From Psychrobacter sp. NZS113 (lineage in GTDB: Bacteria > Pseudomonadota > Gammaproteobacteria > Pseudomonadales > Moraxellaceae): 64,000 bases of DNA. Every line of letters starts with the position of its first letter. Position 1 is the first letter of the stretch. Under the pieces are notes generated by a model. It was not told the DNA's origin and ran no database searches. It saw only the letters and a program-made list of their open reading frames with translations. The stretch is taken from contig NZ_JADYWL010000006.1 in assembly GCF_015864825.1 (NCBI RefSeq), forward strand, positions 62,001 through 126,000, written 5' to 3'. The translations under genes were made by a program, and so were the position numbers. Shown piece by piece: positions 7,948 through 18,015 of this stretch.

Positions 7948-9834
7948 TTATTTTTTAGCGTCTGTGACGATATCGTCTTTTTCATCGACTGGCGTCGCTT
8001 GACTCTTTAACGCTTCATAAAAATCGGTCAGATCCATTTTTCGTGCTTTACCAATGTCTTCATCAAATAAGCTCTCAAGCTCTGCCATTGCTGATTGCGC
8101 CGATTCGATCATGCTGGCTTCATCATCATAAATAGCTTGCTGACGTTCAATCAAATCATCATCATAATCACGGAAAGTTTGTACTGTCTCACGTGCTTTT
8201 TCTGGTGAGATACCGAGCAGTTGTAACGACTCACGCGACATATCCAAAGACGATAAATAAGTCTCACGCCATATATGACGGACACCCACTTCACGTAGGC
8301 GGTAGTAATGCTGACGATCACGCGCGCGTGCTAATACAATTACATCTGGATAGTTTTTACGTAAATATTGAGCGGTCGTGATTGAGCGCTCCAAATCATC
8401 AATAGCGAGAATAAAGACGCGTGCTTTTTTGATACCAGCAGCGCGTAAGATTTCAGGGTTTTTTGGATCACCATAGTAAACTTGGTTACCGAATTTTCGA
8501 ACAAAATCCACACGATTTGCGGAGCGCTCGATGGCGGTAAATTCAATATTGTGCATACGCAGAACACGACCAATAATCTGACCAACGCGGCCAAATCCGG
8601 CGATGATCACCTGATGCTCATGGTCTGGAATCGAATCATATTCACGGCTTGGTTTGCTTTTGGCAAATAAGGGCTCACCTATCTTTTCTAATAACAAGAA
8701 TGCCACTGGCGTGAGAGCCATAGAGATAGTCACGATAAGATTGAGTGTATTGGCAAGCTCAGGACGCAGGACATTTTGCGCGGTAGCGACGCTAAACAGC
8801 ACAAAAGCAAACTCACCACCTTGAGCGAGAGTCACACCGAGTCTGAGACTGGTCGGCCAACGATTGCCTAATGCTTTTGCAATCAAAGTAACGACACCGA
8901 ATTTGATCACTATCAGTGCCACTGCACAGCCGATGATAAAGACGGGCTCGGCTAATATGAGTTTGACATCGGTTAGCATCCCAACCGACATAAAGAACAA
9001 GCCTAACAGCAGACCTTTGAAGGGCTCGATACTCGCTTCTAACTCATGGCGATACTCTGAATCCGCTAGCAATACACCAGTTAAGAATGCACCTAAAGCC
9101 ATCGATAGACCAATTTGCCCCATCAAAATAGACACACCCATCACGATAAATAGGGCGACTGCCGTTAACAGTTCTGACGCGCCACTTGATGCCACAAATT
9201 TAAAGAATGGTCGAACAACATAGCGACTGGCAAAAATGAGTCCAGCAAATACGGCAAACACTTTACCAAAATAAATCAAATCATAGCTTTGCTCGCGCAC
9301 CCCTGACAAAAACGGAATAACGGCTAGTAAAGGAATAACGGCAATATCTTGGAATAGCAAGATAGTAAAAGCTTCTCGACCATGTGTACTGGCAAGCTGC
9401 TGTTTTTCAGTCAATATCTGTAATACAAATGCAGTAGAAGAGAGGGCAAGGCCAAAGCCTACGATAAAAGCAGTATCCAGTTGTAAGGAGAAAAAATGAT
9501 GTAAAAGTAACATCAGTAGCGTGCCGGTCAGGCCGACTTGCAAGCCACCAAGTACAAATATGGAGCGCCGTAATGCCCATAGTCGTGAAGGTTGAAGCTC
9601 CAGACCAATGATGAATAGCAGCATCACCACGCCAAACTCAGAAAAGTGTAATAAGCTCTCAGCGTCGCCCGCTACATCTAGGCCGCTAGGGCCCAATATC
9701 AGACCTGTGATGAGATAACCTAAGACCGTCGCAATACCAAATCGTTTACCAAGGGGTACAAAGAGCAGTGCTGCTCCTAAGAAGATTGTAGCTTGTAACA
9801 TTAAATTTGGTGAGCCGGCGGCGGCAGCAAGCAT
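7948..9834 (-). CDS. CPA2-family K+/H+ antiporter with RCK_N domain (KefB/KefC-like)
   Basis: Inner-membrane monovalent cation:proton antiporter of 628 residues. Residues 1-380 form about 12 transmembrane helices with LGYLITGLILGPSGL and FGLALSSTAFVLQILTE. Residues about 408-520 are a Rossmann-type RCK_N domain, with VIIAGFGRVGQIIGRVL and YYGDPKNPEILRAAGIKKA. The acidic C-terminal tail ends TDAKK. KefB/KefC channels are gated by glutathione adducts; whether this one is cannot be told, and no KefF/KefG partner lies nearby. AAGGAT sits five bases ahead of the ATG. The mRNA may end in the short spacer before the convergent DUF2628 gene. Confidence 0.9.
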   Translation of the reverse strand: MLAAAAGSPNLMLQATIFLGAALLFVPLGKRFGIATVLGYLITGLILGPSGLDVAGDAESLLHFSEFGVVMLLFIIGLELQPSRLWALRRSIFVLGGLQVGLTGTLLMLLLHHFFSLQLDTAFIVGFGLALSSTAFVLQILTEKQQLASTHGREAFTILLFQDIAVIPLLAVIPFLSGVREQSYDLIYFGKVFAVFAGLIFASRYVVRPFFKFVASSGASELLTAVALFIVMGVSILMGQIGLSMALGAFLTGVLLADSEYRHELEASIEPFKGLLLGLFFMSVGMLTDVKLILAEPVFIIGCAVALIVIKFGVVTLIAKALGNRWPTSLRLGVTLAQGGEFAFVLFSVATAQNVLRPELANTLNLIVTISMALTPVAFLLLEKIGEPLFAKSKPSREYDSIPDHEHQVIIAGFGRVGQIIGRVLRMHNIEFTAIERSANRVDFVRKFGNQVYYGDPKNPEILRAAGIKKARVFILAIDDLERSITTAQYLRKNYPDVIVLARARDRQHYYRLREVGVRHIWRETYLSSLDMSRESLQLLGISPEKARETVQTFRDYDDDLIERQQAIYDDEASMIESAQSAMAELESLFDEDIGKARKMDLTDFYEALKSQATPVDEKDDIVTDAKK

Positions 9835-9911
9835 CTGAGATCCTTAAGATGGGGTAATAAGACAAACAATATAAAGTGGCTATAGTAAAAATAATATAGC
9901 GTCAACGTAGG

Positions 9912-10616
9912 TTATTTTTTACGGTAAATCTTCCAAATGCCATTATCAGCAAGCGGATTGTTATAAGCATCATTACGGCGCTTACGTGGGGTCTGTCTGC
10001 TATCGACTATTTTAAAATCGGGTAAAGCATGGACGATGAGTCCAGTACGATAAAAGCGTACCCGTTCGGGCTCTAGCATCTCACCTTTATTATCACGGCA
10101 AAATACATAAGCGCGTAGATCAATAAACTCACGATGTGCAACCAAACGTGCCTCATCATCGTTATCGAATACTGCCGACATACGTGCAATTTCATCAGCA
10201 CTATAATCACCGCATTTATCAGTCAGCGCACCCACTGAACCAAAGCTTTTGGATTCTTTGGCACGAGTCTTGGTTAAATGCAGACGTTGAACGTGATAGA
10301 TAAACTGAGGAATCTCAAGGCTGGCTGGTAGTGGTAGATAGTCGGGCGGTAGATTGGCTGCAGGGTAAAATGCCATCGCGCGCTCAAGTATCGTTTGCCA
10401 GCGCTGTTGGTAGGCTTGGACTTCTGCCAAGTTGCCTTCATAAATAGGCATGTCACGAATTTGGCGCAAAATATCAGGTGGAAATTGCTCATCACGAAAG
10501 CTCGCAATATCTTCTTGCATCGTTGACAGCAAAACTTTGGCGTGTTTTTTGCCGTCTTTTGAAGTGGGATCGTCGATATAGTCAGGGGCGACAAAGGGCG
10601 CTGAGCGTCTAGACAT
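9912..10616 (-). CDS. Hypothetical protein, 234 residues
   Basis: Not recognised. The protein is soluble and charged, without a signal peptide or membrane segment. It starts MSRRSAPFVAPDYIDDPTSKDGKKH, has a central helical part (VQRLHLTKTRAKESKSFG), and ends in a basic segment with RQTPRKRRNDAYNNP and GIWKIYRKK. The start has GAAGA upstream at suitable spacing. It reads in the same direction as the antiporter gene, 77 bases upstream of it, so the two may be cotranscribed. The basic tail hints at nucleic-acid contact, but that is only composition. Confidence 0.75.
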   Translation of the reverse strand: MSRRSAPFVAPDYIDDPTSKDGKKHAKVLLSTMQEDIASFRDEQFPPDILRQIRDMPIYEGNLAEVQAYQQRWQTILERAMAFYPAANLPPDYLPLPASLEIPQFIYHVQRLHLTKTRAKESKSFGSVGALTDKCGDYSADEIARMSAVFDNDDEARLVAHREFIDLRAYVFCRDNKGEMLEPERVRFYRTGLIVHALPDFKIVDSRQTPRKRRNDAYNNPLADNGIWKIYRKK

Positions 10617-10825
10617 AATGGTATATCTTCAATAGATCGTGAATAAGTTTTTTAAGTCTTAAGTATACAGAATTTCTATTAAAAATATGGCAACGAGACT
10701 CAATTTTTCATTATTTGTGACATGCTATTACATTGATAGAAACTAGGGTGACATGAATTTGAGATTTTTTATTTGTTAACATTTACTTATTTTATATTCA
10801 TTTGCTTGTTATAAATGGATCATAG

Positions 10826-11971
10826 TCAATGGTTATGTCCAATGTGACTGTTATTATCAGTTGCTTGTTCGGAAATATCGCAGACCAACGCATCGCTATG
10901 TGACTTAGTCTGCGGGTGCGATGAGCTTTCGACTTGGATGGTAGCGTGATGTATGCCAAGCGTGAGCAAGCGTTGTTCTAAATTGGCAATCAATAGGCTT
11001 GATTCGTGAATGTTCATCTCGCCATCGACGACAACATGGCAAGACAAGGCATTGAGACCACTGGTAATACTCCAAACATGCAGGTCATGGGCTTTCTGTA
11101 CCTGTGGATGGGCAACCAATGTCTCCTTGACCGTGATTAGTGAGATTCCTGCTGGCGTACCTTCCATCAAGATATGTACAGAATCACGTACAACGCGGTA
11201 ACCACTAAAGAGAATCAAGACGGCAACGATGATTGACGCTACCGCATCTGCCCACACCCAACCAAAGCTCATCATCAATAGCGCTGCAATAATCGCAGCC
11301 ACTGACCCCATTAAATCACTTAATACATGTAAGTAAGCACTTTGCATATTAAGGTTAACGGGTTCTTTCGTGTCAGCTGTATTATTTATTGCTTTGGTGT
11401 CATTTCCCTCATGGCTATGACCATGTGCCTCTCCATTATGGCTACCTCGGTGCATCAGCCATGCGACCAAAATATTCACAAGCATACCGATAGTCGCGAT
11501 GATAAGCATGCTCTGAGTAGCAATGTCAGAAGGAGCGTTAAAGCGTTTAAGTGCTTCATAAAAAATCATTAACGCAATAATAATGAGCGTAGCGCCATTG
11601 ACGGTCGCGACCAATATCTCAAAGCGTTTATAGCCAAAAGTCTTTTGATGAGTGGCTGCTCTTTCGCCAATTTTGAATGCCATTAAGGTGGCACCAAGTG
11701 CGACTGCATCGCTGAGCATATGACCTGCATCAGACAATAACGCTAAACTGCCAGTAAGCCAGCCACCAATGGCTTCAATGAACATGTAGCCAGTGATGAT
11801 AATGAAGCTAAATAGCAATGTGCGCTGGTAGCCTTTGGTATCTTGCGGTGAAGTTAACTGCTCTAAGTGTGAATCATGAGAGTTTTGCTCATCGTGCTGA
11901 TGTTCATGCGTATCAGCAGCACTCTGATGCGTATCATGAATTGCATTAGCCTTTGAATCTTCTGTAGTCAT
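10826..11971 (-). CDS. Cation diffusion facilitator (CDF) zinc/cadmium-type exporter, ZitB/CzcD-like
   Basis: Proton-coupled efflux of Zn2+ or similar divalent metals from the cytoplasm. Six hydrophobic segments; the two HxxxD metal-site motifs are in LLSDAGHMLSDAVALGA (TM2) and YLHVLSDLMGSVAA (TM5). The C-terminal cytoplasmic domain has HDLHVWSITSGLNALSCHVVVD. His-rich stretches sit at the N-terminus (THEHQHDEQNSHDSH), in the loop between TM4 and TM5 (HRGSHNGEAHGHSHEG) and at the C-terminal end (HIGHNH), usual for zinc carriers. The ATG at 11971 has GAGGG at six bases; the ATG at 11995 adds eight residues without a good ribosome site. No metal-responsive regulator is adjacent. Confidence 0.9.
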   Translation of the reverse strand: MTTEDSKANAIHDTHQSAADTHEHQHDEQNSHDSHLEQLTSPQDTKGYQRTLLFSFIIITGYMFIEAIGGWLTGSLALLSDAGHMLSDAVALGATLMAFKIGERAATHQKTFGYKRFEILVATVNGATLIIIALMIFYEALKRFNAPSDIATQSMLIIATIGMLVNILVAWLMHRGSHNGEAHGHSHEGNDTKAINNTADTKEPVNLNMQSAYLHVLSDLMGSVAAIIAALLMMSFGWVWADAVASIIVAVLILFSGYRVVRDSVHILMEGTPAGISLITVKETLVAHPQVQKAHDLHVWSITSGLNALSCHVVVDGEMNIHESSLLIANLEQRLLTLGIHHATIQVESSSHPQTKSHSDALVCDISEQATDNNSHIGHNH

Positions 11972-12056
11972 AACAACCCTCAAATTCTCTGACATTGAAT
12001 TCGATCGTCAATGTTGGCTTTACAGAGTTTAGCGATAGGTGCTTAAGGTATTTAGG

Positions 12057-14354
12057 TTACCAACCAACTGGATCAATGTCCAAGGTAAGCTTAAGATACT
12101 TGGCATTTGGCAAGGCAAGTACTGGCTCCCACCATTGATTTAGTACATGGTGTAATTGGCGTCTATCTTTGGCTAAGAGCAGTAGTTGCGCATGGTAACG
12201 ACTGTTCTTTTTACTCATCGGTGCATCGATAGGACCAAGCACGGCAAGATGGTGTGCGTTCGGTAGAATACTAATGGCATCTTTGAGCGCTTGAGTAGTG
12301 GCGGCAAGTGTCTTGCCCTCACAGCGTATCAACGCAGCATGAGTATGAGGCGGTAGTCCCATCATTTTACGCTCTTGTAGTAGTTCACGCGCAAAGGATA
12401 GGTATCCGTCCTTTACCAGTTTTAATAACAGTTCATTATCTGGTTGTAGAGTTTGAATCAATACCTGTCCAGATTTATCACCGCGTCCAGCGCGCCCAGC
12501 CACTTGAATCATGAGCTGTGCAGTGTGCTCAGGTGAGCGAAAATCTGCTGATAAAAAGCCACGATCAGCGTTAGGCAAACAGACCAGTGTGACGTTGGGG
12601 AAGTGATGACCTTTTGCGACCATTTGCGTGCCGACTAATATAGCAGGAGTGCCTTCGTTGATACGCTGGTAGATATTTTCCCAGCTGTCTTTACGTCTTG
12701 TGGTATCACGGTCTATCTGAATAATGGGGTACAGCTCTTTACTGGTTTGCGGATTGGCAAAAATAGCATGCAGGTTTTCGCTGAGCCTCGTAGTTCCCAT
12801 ACCTTTGGCATCCAAATTTTGACTACCACAATCAGGACATATAGTAGGAATATAGGATTGCCAGTCGCAATGGTGACATTTTAAATAAGAGCTGCTGACG
12901 TAAGTGTTATGTTGAGACCGGCTATTATAATGAACAGTTAAATGAGCATCACAGCGCGGACAGTCGGCCTGCCAACCACAAGCCTCGCATAATAAAACAG
13001 GCGCATAGCCGCGACGGTTTAGGAATATTAATACCTGATTACCCGCTTCTAGTGTTTTTCGTATCGCCCCAATTAATGCATCGGTCAAACCTGTATCGTA
13101 GCGCGCACCATCGTCCTGTGCTTGCTGATGGGTGCTTTGCAGGCGTGCATCGATGAGTTGCATGGTGGCAGGCTTGGCATTGCCAGGGCGAGTGAGCAGT
13201 TGACACTCTACGAGTTTGCCGTCATCGACCAATTTTAGATGTTCAAGAGAAGGAGTGGCTGTACCTAGCACAACTGGGATGTTGGCTTGTAGCCCACGAT
13301 ATAATGCAACGTCAGCGGCATGATAACGCAGTGTGTCTTGCTGTTTGTAGGAACCATCATGTGCCTCATCGACGACAATCAACCCTAAATTAGCAAAGGG
13401 GTACAGCACTGATGAGCGTGTACCAATGATGATTTGCGCATGACCTGTACGACAGTCTTGCCACCCTTGTAAACGATGGGTATTGTTCATTCCTGAGTGT
13501 AGCAAAACAATATGTGCGGCAAAGCGACTGGCGAATCGTGCACGCGTCTGCGGCGTCAATCCAATTTCGGGCACCAAAATTAAGACTTGTTTGCCGGCTT
13601 CTAATACTGCCTGCATCGCTTGTAGATAGACTTCAGTCTTACCGCTACCAGTGATGCCGTTGAGTAAAAACCCTGTATAGCATCCAGATTCATGAGCAGC
13701 GACGATGGCTTCAACAGCAAGCTTTTGCTCATCGTTGAGATCAAGTGGCATTTTTGCAAGTTTGACAGGCGCAGGTGCTTGTTTTGGCTCAATATAGCGC
13801 TCGATAAGTCCTTTTTCTTCCAACGTTTTTAAGAACGCTCTTTGCATACCTTCTAATAACAGTACGTCTTCACTCGCACCGCGCTCGCCATGCAGCTTGA
13901 GCATATCAAATTGCTGCTTCTGCTTTTTTGCATTGGTATGAAAGTCATCGTCAGTGATATGGGGCAGAATTCGCCAGTGTGTAATCAGCAGATCTAACGG
14001 CTTACCCTGACGAACGAGGGTTGGTAAGATGACTGCTAGAACGTCCCCGAGAGGATAGTGATAATAACGCGACATCCAAGAAGCGAGCTTTAGCATACGG
14101 TCGTCTAGAATAGGCTCAGCATCCAGGCATTTATTGATAGGTTTGAGCTTATTGAGTGGCACGCTACTATCGGCTTCGGAGATATGAGCCACTACGATAC
14201 CGATTAGAGTCTGGCGACCGAATGATACCTCAACGCGGCTACCAATATGCGGTATGGATATGGCAATCGTATTTGGCAAAGCATGTACATTCGCTGGTAG
14301 GCTATAGTCAAATACCCGATAAAGGGGCACGGGCAGAGCAACTTGTACCAACAT
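12057..14354 (-). CDS. priA: Primosomal replication restart helicase PriA
   Basis: 3'-to-5' DNA helicase that reloads the replisome at stalled forks. 765 residues: N-terminal 3'BD domain (MLVQVALPVPLYRVFDYSL), Walker A LLNGITGSGKTEVYLQAM near 230, DEAH-type box LIVVDEAHDGSYKQQ near 325. The zinc-binding insert has eight Cys in four CxxC pairs (CEACGWQADCPRC, CHHCDW, CPDC) near 455-520, then motifs V-VI (LVGTQMVAKGHHFPNV, QVAGRAGRGDKSGQV). All expected elements are present. It follows ridA on the same strand with 140 bases between. Confidence 0.97.
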   Translation of the reverse strand: MLVQVALPVPLYRVFDYSLPANVHALPNTIAISIPHIGSRVEVSFGRQTLIGIVVAHISEADSSVPLNKLKPINKCLDAEPILDDRMLKLASWMSRYYHYPLGDVLAVILPTLVRQGKPLDLLITHWRILPHITDDDFHTNAKKQKQQFDMLKLHGERGASEDVLLLEGMQRAFLKTLEEKGLIERYIEPKQAPAPVKLAKMPLDLNDEQKLAVEAIVAAHESGCYTGFLLNGITGSGKTEVYLQAMQAVLEAGKQVLILVPEIGLTPQTRARFASRFAAHIVLLHSGMNNTHRLQGWQDCRTGHAQIIIGTRSSVLYPFANLGLIVVDEAHDGSYKQQDTLRYHAADVALYRGLQANIPVVLGTATPSLEHLKLVDDGKLVECQLLTRPGNAKPATMQLIDARLQSTHQQAQDDGARYDTGLTDALIGAIRKTLEAGNQVLIFLNRRGYAPVLLCEACGWQADCPRCDAHLTVHYNSRSQHNTYVSSSYLKCHHCDWQSYIPTICPDCGSQNLDAKGMGTTRLSENLHAIFANPQTSKELYPIIQIDRDTTRRKDSWENIYQRINEGTPAILVGTQMVAKGHHFPNVTLVCLPNADRGFLSADFRSPEHTAQLMIQVAGRAGRGDKSGQVLIQTLQPDNELLLKLVKDGYLSFARELLQERKMMGLPPHTHAALIRCEGKTLAATTQALKDAISILPNAHHLAVLGPIDAPMSKKNSRYHAQLLLLAKDRRQLHHVLNQWWEPVLALPNAKYLKLTLDIDPVGW

Positions 14355-14405
14355 AAAAGGCTTCGCAGTTTGATGAGATTGATGTCAAAAAAGAGACAGA
14401 GACTA

Positions 14406-14432
14406 ATAAGCTTAGCATGATGCTAAGCTTAT
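14406..14432. repeat. Perfect 27-base palindrome between ridA and priA
   Basis: Arms ATAAGCTTAGCAT and ATGCTAAGCTTAT (13 bases each) flank a single G at 14419. It is downstream of ridA and upstream of priA, but has no adjacent T-run on either strand, so it is not a standard intrinsic terminator. It could be a protein-binding operator or an RNA hairpin. Confidence 0.6.
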
Positions 14433-14495
14433 GATGGTTCAATATACAATATTTTATTTAAGCAGAGTCACCATTAAAATTAGTAACTGTCAAAA

Positions 14496-14876
14496 TTAGT
14501 CGATATATAGGATAGACTCAATCTCAACCACGCCACCTTTAGGTAATGCTGCTACTTGAACCGCTGCACGGGCAGGATATGGCTCGCTCAAATTGGCTAC
14601 AAATACTTCGTTTAAAACAGCAAAATCACTCAAATCAGTTAACGACACATTGAATTTAACCACGTCGTTCAAACTACCACCAGCAGCTTCACAGATGGCT
14701 TTGATATTTTCAAATACTTGCTCTGCTTGTGCTTTAAAACCTTCTCTCAATTCCATCGCATCAGGATCAAAACCTAATTGACCTGAAATATAAACAGTAT
14801 TGCCGACTTTTACGGCTTGTGAGTAAGTACCAACAGCGGCAGGGGCTTTATCAGTTTGGATAGTTTGACGAGTCAT
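14496..14876 (-). CDS. ridA: RidA-family 2-iminobutanoate/2-iminopropanoate deaminase
   Basis: Small trimeric cytosolic enzyme that hydrolyses reactive enamine/imine intermediates of amino-acid metabolism. 126 residues, the usual length. Signature pieces are APAAVGTYSQAVKVGNTVYISGQLG, the substrate-site Arg in PARAAVQVAALPKGGVVEIE, and an acidic C-terminus. AAGGAC lies at good spacing before the ATG. It sits between spoT and priA on the same strand, an arrangement seen in many gammaproteobacteria. The 346-base gap upstream to spoT holds no ORF and probably its promoter. Confidence 0.95.
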   Translation of the reverse strand: MTRQTIQTDKAPAAVGTYSQAVKVGNTVYISGQLGFDPDAMELREGFKAQAEQVFENIKAICEAAGGSLNDVVKFNVSLTDLSDFAVLNEVFVANLSEPYPARAAVQVAALPKGGVVEIESILYID

Positions 14877-15222
14877 ATTATGTCCTTTTTATGCTTTTTT
14901 GGTTTGGTTGATAGTGGCGTATCATCATTTTGTAGATGTCAGTATAAATGACGATATGCCTTAATTGTAGGTGCTAAAAATCAAGTAAAACAGTTTATCA
15001 TTATTTGAGAGTTTTCTAAAATTGCTGAATAAAATATTCAACGCTTTCTTAAGCAGGCGTTAATGATAAGCCATCGCTCTGATAACCTATTCAAGATGAC
15101 CTATATACGACGTAAAAACAACTCAGGCACTATTCTTATAAATAACAAAGGCTAGTGCAGGTACTACAAATAGTAGGCTGAGCGAGCCTGATGCTGTATC
15201 TGATTTATATCGATTGATTATA

Positions 15223-17421
15223 CTATAGTTGATATAGGCGTATGATATTAGGAAAGCCAAGTAATGAGCGCAGCTCTCGAATACCCTGTGCTAAGTGGTT
15301 GCGACTACGTACAATAATGTGGATGATGGTATCACTGTTACGGACGTCGACGGTTTCGATGCCCATGTTTAATTGACGCAAATGATAAACGACTTCAGTG
15401 ATTTGCTCGTCGCTGAGAGCGACAGAGAGCTTTAAATAAGCAGGAAAGCGAATTTTACCAGTGTTTTTAATATTGTATTCATCTGGATCGCCTTGTTTGA
15501 CCGCTTTATCATTACGCCAACGTAGCTGAATCACTTGATAGGGATTGTCTTTACGGATGTCGTCCAAAGAGAAGCATTTGTGTCGATGCACCACCAGACC
15601 ATGGCGCGATAAATGGCCAACGATAGGGTCACCGTAGATAGGATGACAACAGTTGGCGAAGTCGAGTTCAACCCCAGAGGCATTTACTATGAGCTGCTGC
15701 GGTTGAGTCATGTCATCGCTATGCTCTCGAGCTTGCAGATCACGAACTTCATCGCTGAATAAGCGGGTCACCACGAGTTGTGGTAATAACGTGCCAGAGC
15801 TTATCTGTTCAAATAATGCCTCTTTCTCTGTCAGCCCACGCCATTCAGTAAGGTTTTTCCAGTCACTTTCGGTCAAGTCATCCAGACTTTTTTGGTAGGT
15901 TCTTAGTGCCCTGTCCAATGCTTGCTGACCATGGTGCTGCTTGTCTGCAGCGGATAAATCTTTAAACCAACGTAAAATTTCTTCACGGGCTTTGTTGGTG
16001 ACCACAAACCCAAGCCATTCTGCTTTCGGCTCTGAGTGACTGTTGACTTCAATTTCAACCAGCTGTCCATTTTTTACCACGGTGCCAAGTTTGGCAACTT
16101 TGCCCTCAATATTGGCACCAACGGCCACATTACCTACCATCGGTCCGACAGCGTAGGCAAAGTCTAGCGCCGTTGCCCCTTGTGGTAGCTCATAGGCACG
16201 ACCTTTTGGGCTATAGCAGATGATTTTACTGGAGTGCAGATAATCCATCAGCTCATTAATCGTGGCGACTGCTGCTGCAAAATCAGGACTATGTGTATTT
16301 AAATTGTCTTCATCGACCAAGTCTTTCATGTTGCGTAGTGATGCTTGAATGACTGATTGACTGACATCGGAGGCATGTTCTGCACCGATGACCCCAAGTC
16401 TGGCAGCATTTTGCATTTGCTTGGTCAAAATAGTCACTTTGACGACATCGTTATCGCGTTCATAGATAAGCGTGAGCGATTGATTGCCACCCGGTAGTGG
16501 TCGACGAATATTATCAGCGATATGAGTATCGTCAATTTGGTATTTTTTAATCAGGTAATAAGCGAGTTTGTCACATGCTTCGATATTGTCGAGGATAATC
16601 TCAAACGCATAATGACGTAGTAGCGCATTAATCTCGCCACGGTTTCGGAAAAACTGACGGTATATCACCACGCGATTGTCTAAGACAGTGACCAGTCCAT
16701 TCAGATCCAAGTTATTGAGTACAATACTCAAATAGCGATGAATGGCTTCTCTCTGAAAGTTACGTCCTAGGCCATGTTGTAGTAACTTATCAGATATCTT
16801 GTTATACATATCAGAGTCAAGATTGCGATAACACAGTACTTCGATATAATCAGCAATATCATTGAGACCCATCAACCGCGCAAAGGGCACATAAAAATCT
16901 AGCGTTTCTTGTGCAGTAGTGCGTTGCTTTTCAGGACGCACTGCGTCAAGTGTAGACATATTGTGTAAGCGGTCGGCAAGCTTAATAATCAACACACGCG
17001 GATCAGCAAGCGTGGCGGTCAAAATCTTATGAAAGGTCGCGGCTTTGTTTTGTTGCTTATTATGCGAAGAGGATTTTAGCTTGGTCACACCATCAACCAA
17101 TCTTGCCACCACGATGCCATAGCGCTGCTCAACTTGCTCATAGCTCACATCAGTATCTTCGACCGTATCATGCAAAATGGCGGCAATAACGGTATCTCGG
17201 TCCAATCGAAAACCTGCCAGTATCTCAGCAACCGCAATCGGGTGGGTGATATAAGGTTCCCCTGATTTGCGCTTGTCTTTGATGTGCGCAATATCACCGA
17301 ACTCACAGGCATCAACAATATCACGGCGTTCAGCGGCAGTGAGATAACCTACTGAGCGCAGCAAGTTATATTGAGCGTCATCCACTAGGTGATGACTGAG
17401 TTTGGGTAAGGTTTGACTCAT
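15223..17421 (-). CDS. spoT: SpoT-type (p)ppGpp hydrolase with degenerate synthetase domain
   Basis: 732 residues with the full Rel/Spo layout. The HD hydrolase domain is intact: H60 in YITHPIAVAEIL, HDTVED at 84-89, LADRLHNM near 148. The synthetase region (about 220-350) is badly eroded: the usual GYQSLHT appears as GNQSLTL, the EVQIRT catalytic segment as KVTILT, and the catalytic Asp segment as FEIILDN. TGS (about 398-460) and the C-terminal zinc-finger/ACT region (ANCCHPIYGDPIVGHLSRHG) are conserved. It therefore most likely degrades (p)ppGpp and does not make it; a hydrolase-only SpoT is, as I recall, described for Moraxellaceae. Reads gmk-rpoZ-spoT, but a terminator lies between rpoZ and spoT. 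Confidence 0.93.
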   Translation of the reverse strand: MSQTLPKLSHHLVDDAQYNLLRSVGYLTAAERRDIVDACEFGDIAHIKDKRKSGEPYITHPIAVAEILAGFRLDRDTVIAAILHDTVEDTDVSYEQVEQRYGIVVARLVDGVTKLKSSSHNKQQNKAATFHKILTATLADPRVLIIKLADRLHNMSTLDAVRPEKQRTTAQETLDFYVPFARLMGLNDIADYIEVLCYRNLDSDMYNKISDKLLQHGLGRNFQREAIHRYLSIVLNNLDLNGLVTVLDNRVVIYRQFFRNRGEINALLRHYAFEIILDNIEACDKLAYYLIKKYQIDDTHIADNIRRPLPGGNQSLTLIYERDNDVVKVTILTKQMQNAARLGVIGAEHASDVSQSVIQASLRNMKDLVDEDNLNTHSPDFAAAVATINELMDYLHSSKIICYSPKGRAYELPQGATALDFAYAVGPMVGNVAVGANIEGKVAKLGTVVKNGQLVEIEVNSHSEPKAEWLGFVVTNKAREEILRWFKDLSAADKQHHGQQALDRALRTYQKSLDDLTESDWKNLTEWRGLTEKEALFEQISSGTLLPQLVVTRLFSDEVRDLQAREHSDDMTQPQQLIVNASGVELDFANCCHPIYGDPIVGHLSRHGLVVHRHKCFSLDDIRKDNPYQVIQLRWRNDKAVKQGDPDEYNIKNTGKIRFPAYLKLSVALSDEQITEVVYHLRQLNMGIETVDVRNSDTIIHIIVRSRNHLAQGIRELRSLLGFPNIIRLYQL

Positions 17422-17680
17422 AAAGTAACGATCCTATTTTCCATTACCTATTTGCCTGATTGTCTGTCGAGGTAAATGGTGACTGAGTGAATACTATAAA
17501 AATCTTGAGAAAAAACATAAGAATGGGTAGCCCATCCTCTAATTAATCGCAAATCACATTCAATGTCAACTGCTAAGCGAGTCGGCGCTGTAAAAAATTA
17601 AAAATTATAACTCAATGGTAGGTTTTGACGTATAAATAGGGGTTAAACCAGTCCAGTGGCTATCATTATAGTTTATAATC

Positions 17681-17708
17681 AAAAAACCACAGCATAAGCT
17701 GTGGTTTC
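17681..17708 (-). terminator. Intrinsic terminator between rpoZ and spoT
   Basis: Stem AAACCACAGC / GCTGTGGTTT with an ATAA loop; on the minus strand it is followed by a T-run (A-run at 17681-17686). It lies about 45 bases after the rpoZ stop and would separate rpoZ transcription from spoT unless read through. Confidence 0.8.
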
Positions 17709-17754
17709 TATTATAAGTATATAGTGGCTACATACTTATTTTAGCAATCAGTTA

Positions 17755-18015
17755 CTAAAAACTATGATCGCCTGACAGTGCTAAATCTAGCGAGCTGGTC
17801 GCAAAATTATGCTCTGGTTGATTCAGAATATCGCGAGTGATTTTACCAGCGGCAATTTCACGTAATGCCAATACAGTAGGCTTGTCGTTATCGACATCAA
17901 CCATTGGCTCAGCGAGACCTTTGGCCAATTGACGTGCGCGCTTGCTTGCTACTAAAATTAGTTCAAAGCGATTATCAACATTATCCAAACAATCTTCAAT
18001 CGTCACTCGTGCCAT
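17755..18015 (-). CDS. rpoZ: RNA polymerase omega subunit
   Basis: 86-residue omega subunit that helps assemble RNA polymerase and forms part of a ppGpp-binding site in related bacteria. It starts [31 protein letters not shown], the invariant family N-terminus, with [20 protein letters not shown] in the middle. GAGG stands nine bases ahead of the ATG. It lies between gmk and spoT on the same strand, the conserved proteobacterial order. Confidence 0.97.
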   Translation of the reverse strand: MARVTIEDCLDNVDNRFELILVASKRARQLAKGLAEPMVDVDNDKPTVLALREIAAGKITRDILNQPEHNFATSSLDLALSGDHSF

